NCBI GenBank assembly: GCA_002323325.1
Contig: DCQA01000008.1
Span: forward strand, 558-12,560
Origin: Coxiellaceae bacterium UBA1530
GTDB lineage: Bacteria; Pseudomonadota; Gammaproteobacteria; Coxiellales; Coxiellaceae
DNA length: 12,003 nt
Reading direction: 5' to 3'
This document shows, piece by piece, positions 7,832 to 12,003 of the stretch. The notes beneath the pieces are model-generated. The model had not been told where the DNA came from and ran no database searches. It worked only from the letters and a program-made list of their open reading frames with translations. The position numbers were made by a program, and so were the translations under genes. How positions within the stretch are numbered: position 1 is the stretch's first letter; every line of letters starts with the position of its first letter.

Positions 7832-9082
7832 ATGAAATCAGTTAATTGTTTAGTGACTTATTCAGTCGATCATCGACCATGTTTTTTTCGTGATCAGAAG
7901 TTAACATTTGGTTCACCATCAAAGCCCGAATTGTCGAAAGAAGATCTACTGGACTCGATTATAGAGTGGTTTTTATTTATTTATCCAAAATTAGACGAAT
8001 TAACAATAGCGGTAGTTCCAGAGCATTTTTTTCGGTTGAGTGTGCCATTATCATTGCATGAGTTCGGAGAACTGATGAAGTGCCTGAAAGAGTTATTTCA
8101 GACGCTTAACAATAGTCAATGTTTGATATTGAGTTCATTCCCGCTGCAATATGAGAGAACAGTTCATTGGTTATCACTGGTAATTCTAGGTGGAGAAAAT
8201 ATAACCTTCCTTTGCATGCTTAAAAAGACTTCTGCATTAAGTGATCCAAAATTTTATGATGATGATGGCCTTATTCCAAACTTTGCTGTGCGAAATTCTC
8301 GAATACCCAATCTACCTGGTATTCCATTACCTCCCTTTAACTATTTCAGGTGGATGGGGAAAAAAATCAGACTGGTTGTGTGTAAGGATGTTGAATTAGA
8401 GAGATCTCATGGTCTAAGGGAAGTGGATATCGTGATATTCATCGCCGACACTTGTGGTGTATTTTCGACATACTTTAACGCTAAGCAATGTTTTATAGCT
8501 GACCCTTTTTATTTAGAAGGCTCTGTGTGTTCCTATGATAGGATTAATGATTGGATGCTTGTTTTCCAGGAAGAAAGAAGTCATCGATTATCTCAGTCTA
8601 AACCAGCATATAATACCATCGATATTATCCTGAAAAATCCTCTATTATTACTAACACCCATTGTGACATGGGTTCATTTTGTGGATTCTTTTTCGGAAGC
8701 TAGTGACTTTGGCAGCAATACATCATTAATAAAAAAAATCAACAGTCAATATCCCGATTCACTCTATCAGGATGATTTGTTGTTTCGCTTAATGACTATG
8801 TGCCTATCAATATTTCATGCACCTATTCGATCCTATGATGATCTTGTATTTGTTTTTAGGATTATTGAGATGATTGAAAACAGGGGGTTTATGCATTATG
8901 ACGATAAGATTGTTAAGTATAAAGAATGTCAGTTCGCTAATATGATGTTATATGCTCTTATTATCGTTATGCTGGGCGTTATGGGTTCAGTGAATCTCGA
9001 TGCTTTATATAACGATAAGAATCATAATAATTATAATCCGTGTCTATCAGCTTCATCCATGAATCTATCGTGTGTTAACTAG
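7832..9082 (+). CDS. Nitrilase-superfamily-like protein with C-terminal membrane segment, function unknown
   Basis: This 416-residue protein matches no named gene I know. Residues 1-230 follow the carbon-nitrogen hydrolase layout. AVVPEHFF supplies a candidate catalytic Glu (E64). A strand-rich stretch ends in ITFLCMLKKTSAL with a candidate Lys (K132, in the K-T-x-x-L context of yrKthL). Then comes FYDDDG, followed by IRLVVCKDVE with a candidate nucleophile C184 and the DIVIFIADTCG strand. Glu-Lys and Lys-Cys spacings (68 and 52) are close to those of known nitrilases. The remainder is an unfamiliar extension with one strong hydrophobic helix at about 368-388 (FANMMLYALIIVMLGVMG) and an Asn-rich tail. 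There is no signal peptide. No Shine-Dalgarno precedes the ATG, so the start is uncertain. It lies 52 bp after guaA without a visible promoter and may be a read-through cistron. The fold assignment is inference from pattern. Confidence 0.7.
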   Translation: MKSVNCLVTYSVDHRPCFFRDQKLTFGSPSKPELSKEDLLDSIIEWFLFIYPKLDELTIAVVPEHFFRLSVPLSLHEFGELMKCLKELFQTLNNSQCLILSSFPLQYERTVHWLSLVILGGENITFLCMLKKTSALSDPKFYDDDGLIPNFAVRNSRIPNLPGIPLPPFNYFRWMGKKIRLVVCKDVELERSHGLREVDIVIFIADTCGVFSTYFNAKQCFIADPFYLEGSVCSYDRINDWMLVFQEERSHRLSQSKPAYNTIDIILKNPLLLLTPIVTWVHFVDSFSEASDFGSNTSLIKKINSQYPDSLYQDDLLFRLMTMCLSIFHAPIRSYDDLVFVFRIIEMIENRGFMHYDDKIVKYKECQFANMMLYALIIVMLGVMGSVNLDALYNDKNHNNYNPCLSASSMNLSCVN

Positions 9083-9339
9083 ACTGATAATAGTTTAGAT
9101 ATCAGAAGCTAACTGTTGCAGTCAAGGATATCTCCTCCCGATATCTAGTGTCTTGACAGATGCCTGTTTTGTTCGTCTCGGAGAAGGTTACATTCGACGC
9201 ACGGATGGTTTTATCTAACTGGTCATCTTCTGAGTGCGGTATGCCTATGGAGCTGCCATTAAATCGATATTTATCATATAAAATCATCGGTCTATTGGCA
9301 GCGTTAACCACTGTATTGTATATGTAAGGCAAGAGCTGA
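9083..9339. other. Low-confidence region after the nitrilase-like gene
   Basis: No convincing gene is visible. A 55-codon plus-strand frame (9160-9327, starting MPVLFVSEKVTFDARM) lacks an RBS. It is in the same frame as the decayed gene at 9340-9774, separated from it by stops at 9325 and 9337, and might be its eroded 5' part. An opposite-strand frame (9332-9102) opens only with TTG and has no RBS. The segment also carries a dyad at 9121-9157. Confidence 0.4.
9121..9157. repeat. Nested inverted repeat
   Basis: The outer arms GTCAAG (9121-9126) and CTTGAC (9152-9157) enclose two copies of the self-complementary GATATC (9127-9132 and 9140-9145). The result is a two-step stem with a 7 nt loop and a one-sided 6 nt bulge. 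A third GATATC is at 9098-9103. No T-tract follows, so it is not a standard terminator. It could be an RNA structure or a protein site. Confidence 0.4.
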
Positions 9340-9774
9340 GTACTAGAAAAGGCAACTCAAAATATTCGTCACGAATTCTCTGAGCTTAAAGATCGCATTC
9401 GTGAATTAAAACAACAAATAGAAGGCCTCTGTTCTTCGTTTTTTAAAAAGCACGAGAAAGAAAACACCTCAATTCTAAATGTTATATTATTCTTTACACA
9501 TAATCCCAAACAGCTCAGGCAACTACTAGCAACAGCTTAGAAAGGTATTCAGACAGATAAAACTCAATGAGTTAAGGTTGAAAGTGACTCAAAGCATTAT
9601 CTTGTACTCTATGACCTGGAGACTAAAGCGTGCGAAAGGCTTGGAGAAATCTGCGAAGATAATGGCATTGATTACGAGAGAAGATAACAGGACGATATAG
9701 AAGCTCTAAATCTGAGTATTCTCGTACCATATACGGGTATCTTAGCTACCATTTTTTTAATTATAAATCTCTAA
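9340..9774 (+). pseudogene. Decayed coding sequence with three internal stops, coiled-coil containing
   Basis: One reading frame (codons starting at 9340) stays protein-like for 145 codons but is broken by TAG at 9538, TGA at 9568 and TAA at 9685, and ends at TAA 9772. The first block of 66 codons reads like an amphipathic helix (HEFSELKDRIRELKQQIEG), then KKHEKEN and LFFTHNPKQLRQLL. The third block (9571-9684) includes KHYLVLYDLETKACERLG. The final block is hydrophobic (ILATIFLIINL). No start codon or RBS precedes it, because the nearest upstream codons in frame are stops. I do not recognise the family. Point-mutation decay of a former gene is the best reading. An artefact of chance open frame is possible but unlikely, given the heptad-like pattern continuing in one frame. 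Confidence 0.5.
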
Positions 9775-9821
9775 TAATTATAAAAATAAATCGATATAAA
9801 ACAGATGGATACACAATAAGT

Positions 9822-9850
9822 CTGTGAAATAATTTTCTTTCGTCTATAAT
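9822..9850 (+). promoter_or_regulatory. Promoter of the small secreted protein
   Basis: A perfect -10 TATAAT (9845-9850) lies 31 nt before the ATG at 9881. The best -35 at 17 bp spacing is a poor CTGTGA (9822-9827), so strength may depend on an activator. The predicted start is near 9857, leaving a leader of about 24 nt that contains the strong RBS. Confidence 0.5.
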
Positions 9851-9880
9851 TAGTAATGCACATAAAAAGAGGAGAAAAAC

Positions 9881-10042
9881 ATGAGATACTTATTAGCATC
9901 AATAGTAGCAGCAAGTTTAATGGGAGGCGTTTCAATAGCCATCGATTGCAAGAAAAATCCTTGGGGATGTGGGCAAATGGAAGAGAAACATACTAATGTC
10001 GACAAAGAAATAAGACTTCTACAACGTGAGAAAGTTGATTAA
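9881..10042 (+). CDS. Small secreted protein, 53 residues, with one two-cysteine loop
   Basis: The gene is short but well equipped. GAGGAG (9869-9874) sits 6 nt before the ATG, and a perfect -10 lies upstream. The product begins MRYLLASIVAASLMGGVSIA, a typical signal peptide with a basic residue, a hydrophobic core and a small-x-small end (S18-I19-A20), so cleavage after A20 is likely. The 33-residue mature part starts IDCKKNPWGC, where C23 and C30 could form a disulfide in the periplasm. It ends in a charged helix (VDKEIRLLQREKVD). I do not know the family. Possible roles include a periplasmic partner peptide or an exported peptide; nothing in the sequence decides. It stands alone between a decayed gene and a non-coding stretch, so it seems to be kept under selection. 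Confidence 0.65.
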   Translation: MRYLLASIVAASLMGGVSIAIDCKKNPWGCGQMEEKHTNVDKEIRLLQREKVD

Positions 10043-10051
10043 CATTTGCGT

Positions 10052-10077
10052 GCCCTGCTGAATTTAAAATTCCGGGC
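10052..10077. repeat. Hairpin after the small secreted protein gene
   Basis: The inner perfect dyad GAATTT-A-AAATTC (10060-10072) is enclosed by GCCC (10052-10055) and GGGC (10074-10077) with a 4+1 nt internal loop. It lies 9 nt after the stop and could end or stabilise the transcript, but no U-tract follows, so an intrinsic terminator is not supported. Confidence 0.35.
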
Positions 10078-10100
10078 TGCAAAAATTGTCCTGAATGATC

Positions 10101-10125
10101 GTCACTCGTGACATTGAGGTCAATG
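10101..10125. repeat. Two abutting short palindromes
   Basis: GTCACTCGTGAC (10101-10112) is directly followed, sharing one base, by CATTGAGGTCAATG (10112-10125). Each has perfect arms (5 and 6 bp) around a 2 bp centre. This is the shape of dimeric-protein binding sites rather than RNA hairpins. No target promoter is recognised nearby. Confidence 0.35.
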
Positions 10126-10143
10126 TTCGGTCAGCGAAACCGG

Positions 10144-10473
10144 CTAAGTTGATGGCTGCATGGCACTCGGCCCGGTCATCTTGCCACTAGAGTTCTCGTA
10201 GTGTCCAGAAGAAAGTTTATTTTTAACACCATCTGGTCCATCGATAACTTGGCTTTTGCACGCAAGCCAATGATCTGTAATTGAAATGCATTTGCATGCA
10301 CTTCTCGCACCACTCAGAGAAATGCATGTTATTTTGCTACCATAAATGGATACCTTTCGTTGTGTAGGTGAATAGTTTTGCCACCATAGATGGGTACCTT
10401 TCATTCCATAAATGAAGAGATATACTGCGATAGACGAGTACAATTCATCCATACAACCCGTTTTTACACTCAC
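10144..10473 (-). CDS. Doubtful frame, 109 residues, cysteine-containing; possibly remnant
   Basis: An open frame of 109 codons starts with GTG at 10473, overlapping the stop of the cysteine-rich frame at 10616-10470 by four bases (GTGA). The C-terminal half reads plausibly as protein: ITCISLSGARSACKC, then ITDHWLACKSQVIDGPDGVK. Against it, there is no good RBS or promoter, and a 30 bp imperfect direct repeat at 10332-10405 has a 44 bp period, so its two copies are read in different frames. I recognise no family. It may be a frameshifted remnant of one larger secreted cysteine-rich protein with the preceding frame, or chance. Confidence 0.25.
   Translation of the reverse strand: MSVKTGCMDELYSSIAVYLFIYGMKGTHLWWQNYSPTQRKVSIYGSKITCISLSGARSACKCISITDHWLACKSQVIDGPDGVKNKLSSGHYENSSGKMTGPSAMQPST
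10332..10405. repeat. Imperfect 30 bp direct repeat, 44 bp period
   Basis: Copies at 10332-10361 and 10376-10405 share TTTTGC-ACCATA-ATGG-TACCTTTC-TT and differ at four positions, giving 26 of 30 identical. The differences are all transitions, which fits an old local tandem duplication. Confidence 0.6.
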
Positions 10474-10616
10474 AGATCATAGTGAACAAACATAACCATA
10501 TAGATGACAACATCGGCTATTCCATCGCAGTGTGCACTGTTTGACGCAGGGCAGGCGCAATAACAGGCACACTCACCATATAGCTTGCCATGCTCTTGAC
10601 AATCATAATCATTCAT
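10470..10616 (-). CDS. Doubtful small cysteine-rich frame, 48 residues
   Basis: The frame starts with ATG at 10616 and ends with TGA at 10470-10472. It has six cysteines, five of them in residues 6-22 (DCQEHGKLYGECACYCACP), then C30, and a hydrophobic end (DVVIYMVMFVHYDL). An AAGG lies about 11 nt upstream of the ATG, too far to be convincing. The cysteine spacing resembles small EGF-like or metal-binding repeats, but no family can be named. A 7 bp inverted repeat (TTGACAA/TTGTCAA, 10596-10623) straddles the start. It could be a real microprotein, part of a decayed secreted gene, or chance. Confidence 0.25.
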   Translation of the reverse strand: MNDYDCQEHGKLYGECACYCACPASNSAHCDGIADVVIYMVMFVHYDL

Positions 10617-11127
10617 TTGTCAATTTACCTTCACATTAATGCATTGCTTTTAATGTTGTTTGTCGTTGTTATTGATATATGTCAACCAGTCGAGAAGCAA
10701 CACAACCAGTTTATTAATAGTGGATCTCACGTTCCACTGAATTAGTGGTGGAATAGAAGCGTTTTTGTTGGTGCTAAATCAGAACAGGCTGTATATGTAA
10801 ATATCTAGGAACTTGTGAATATTAAAAAAAAGATGAAGCGAAACCTACATGTAATTTTCATTATTATCTCAAAAAAATATAAATATTCAATACAGCTTAG
10901 TTAGAGTCGAATATTTAAAAATTTTTCCGTCAGGGAGGCTAACGCACAAAGAAGAAATTTTTTTAAGAAATCATCCTTGATATTATATAGTTCGTATGAC
11001 GTTCACACTGTTTCCATCATTAGAGCAATAATAAATTATATGTGAATTGAAGATAGATGTTTTCATTGAATTATAGTTCCAATGCATGATATAGAAATAA
11101 AAACAGTATTATTTGTTTTCATTATTA
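10617..11127. other. AT-rich stretch without an assignable gene
   Basis: Several short frames on both strands are interrupted by stops. Examples are plus 10653-10904, broken at 10743 and 10806, and a minus frame from 10861 that starts like a signal peptide (MKITCRFRFIFFLIF) and stops at 10807-10805. A TTCCAC/GTGGAA dyad is at 10732-10753. None has an RBS plus intact frame. It may be eroded coding sequence. Confidence 0.4.
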
Positions 11128-11173
11128 TGACAAAGGTGATAAATCAGTGTGTGATTATTGATTAACTTTGTCA
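11128..11173. repeat. Long imperfect hairpin upstream of ndh
   Basis: Perfect 8 bp arms TGACAAAG (11128-11135) and CTTTGTCA (11166-11173) continue inward imperfectly to AATCA/TGATT around a GTGTG loop. It ends exactly at the putative -35 of the ndh promoter, so it could be an operator or a boundary element. The weak downstream T-run (GGTTTTT) makes a terminator less likely. Confidence 0.45.
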
Positions 11174-11200
11174 AAATTTGGTTTTTCAGTGTGTTATAAA
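11168..11200 (+). promoter_or_regulatory. Possible extended -10 promoter of ndh
   Basis: TGT-TATAAA (11192-11200) is an extended -10, with a TTGTCA (11168-11173) upstream at a non-ideal 21 bp spacing. Transcription would start near 11207, leaving a leader of about 108 nt before the ATG at 11315. Confidence 0.3.
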
Positions 11201-11314
11201 TATTTTTTTACAATTAAAATTATGTCGAATAAATCAATAAAATAGTGCTTATCACAGCGATTAATAGAGTAAATATTAAGAGATATTTGTTATCATGTTT
11301 ATGGATAAAAAACC

Positions 11315-12003
11315 ATGTTTCCAAAGCTGTTATATCTTAATACGATCATTGAAAAAATATTACCTAATTTAAAGTCACGAATGATGAAAATAGACTATAA
11401 TAAAAGTATGAATACTAATCATTACAGAAAAAAAGTGATTATCATTGGTGCTGGATTTGCAGGGTATAATGCGGTAAGGGTTCTAGAGAAATCCGATGAC
11501 TTTTCCATAACACTGATTGATCGTGAAAATCACAACCTCTTTCAGCCAATGTTATATCAGGTTGCTACTGGTCTCATTCCCATTGTTAGTGTTGCTGTTC
11601 CGATCCGATATCTTATTCGAAAATCGACGAAGTTCATTCAAGGAGAGGTATATGACATTGATTTCCAAAATAAACAAATATACCTCAATCATCAGAAGTT
11701 ATCGTTCGATTATTTAATTATATGTGCTGGATCTAAATATCAATATTTTAATACAGACTGGGAAAGGTATACGCTTTCTTTAAAAACTGCATCAGATGCT
11801 CTTAGTATGAAAGATCATATCCTGCAAAGGTTCGAACAGGCTGAGGTTGAACCTGACCCAGATGTCAAAAAAAGGTTATTATCATTTTATATTATTGGTG
11901 GCGGTGCGACGGGTGTTGAAATTTGCGGTTCATTAACAGATCTAATCAATACCAAATTCATCGATCACTTTCATAATATATCGATTGATCAGATTACAAT
12001 TTG
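11315..12003 (+). CDS. ndh: Type II NADH dehydrogenase (NDH-2), N-terminal part, runs off the window
   Basis: NDH-2 is a membrane-associated FAD enzyme that passes electrons from NADH to quinone without pumping protons. The visible 229 codons are uninterrupted. They show the FAD Rossmann motif VIIIGAGFAG, the quinone/FAD-side HNLFQPMLYQVATGLI, YLIICAGSKYQYF, LKTASDALSM, and the NADH Rossmann motif FYIIGGGATGVEICGSL. The 3' end lies outside the window. The start is uncertain. ATG 11315 has a weak GGA 9 nt upstream and gives a 40-residue leader before the Rossmann strand. ATG 11408 gives the family-typical short N-terminus (MNTNHYRKKV) but no RBS; 11381 and 11384 are other options. A plain flavoprotein reductase is the alternative, but the motif order favours NDH-2. 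Confidence 0.9.
   Translation, partial: MFPKLLYLNTIIEKILPNLKSRMMKIDYNKSMNTNHYRKKVIIIGAGFAGYNAVRVLEKSDDFSITLIDRENHNLFQPMLYQVATGLIPIVSVAVPIRYLIRKSTKFIQGEVYDIDFQNKQIYLNHQKLSFDYLIICAGSKYQYFNTDWERYTLSLKTASDALSMKDHILQRFEQAEVEPDPDVKKRLLSFYIIGGGATGVEICGSLTDLINTKFIDHFHNISIDQITI

Noticed and set aside
9102..9332. 76-codon minus-strand frame
   Set aside because: It opens only with TTG, has no RBS, and the plus strand of the same stretch is in phase with the decayed gene that follows. Neither reading has recognisable motifs.
10653..10904. Plus-strand frame with stops at 10743 and 10806 considered as a transposase or other gene fragment
   Set aside because: No DDE or other signature could be seen, and the AT-rich composition makes such short open blocks likely by chance.
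11396..11410. TATAAT at 11396-11401 as promoter of a leaderless ndh mRNA starting at ATG 11408
   Set aside because: No -35-like sequence at a usable spacing, and the motif lies in AT-rich in-frame coding sequence if ATG 11315 is the start.
11517..11717. 66-codon plus-strand frame near the right edge
   Set aside because: It is out of frame with the clearly conserved NDH-2 reading frame that covers the same bases.

Overview
The window looks like the chromosome of an AT-rich gammaproteobacterium. FtsH, GlmM, GuaB and GuaA are all close to their E. coli relatives in length and motifs. The dihydropteroate synthase has a loop form that I remember from Coxiella, and there is a divergent POT-type transporter, gene decay and a nitrilase-like protein of unknown role. 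Together these suggest a Legionellales-like, possibly host-associated lineage. The taxonomic placement is inference.

Layout. Positions 1-3078 (+) hold a tight housekeeping operon: the end of ftsH, then folP (3 nt gap), then glmM (1 nt gap). They cover membrane proteolysis, folate synthesis and the entry to cell-wall amino sugars. A POT-like MFS transporter (3111-4586, -) converges on glmM. A 146 bp divergent intergenic region (4587-4732) carries one recognisable sigma70-type promoter for the transporter and one for guaB. guaB and guaA overlap by 4 nt and encode the two steps from IMP to GMP. An unusual nitrilase-superfamily-like gene with a C-terminal membrane segment follows 52 bp downstream (7832-9082, +).

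From 9083 to about 11314 the character changes to low coding density, falling GC and many dyads. The region holds a decayed plus-strand reading frame (9340-9774) and a very small secreted protein with its own promoter and a strong RBS (9881-10042). It also holds a pair of doubtful cysteine-containing minus-strand frames (10144-10616) with an internal 30 bp imperfect direct repeat, followed by about 700 bp of AT-rich sequence with a long hairpin. The window ends inside an intact type II NADH dehydrogenase gene (from 11315, +) that runs off the edge.

There is no CRISPR array, rRNA, recognisable tRNA or clear insertion sequence. The least explained items are the nitrilase-like protein, the POT transporter that appears to lack its proton-coupling motif, the 53-residue secreted peptide, and the degenerate 9.1-11.3 kb stretch.
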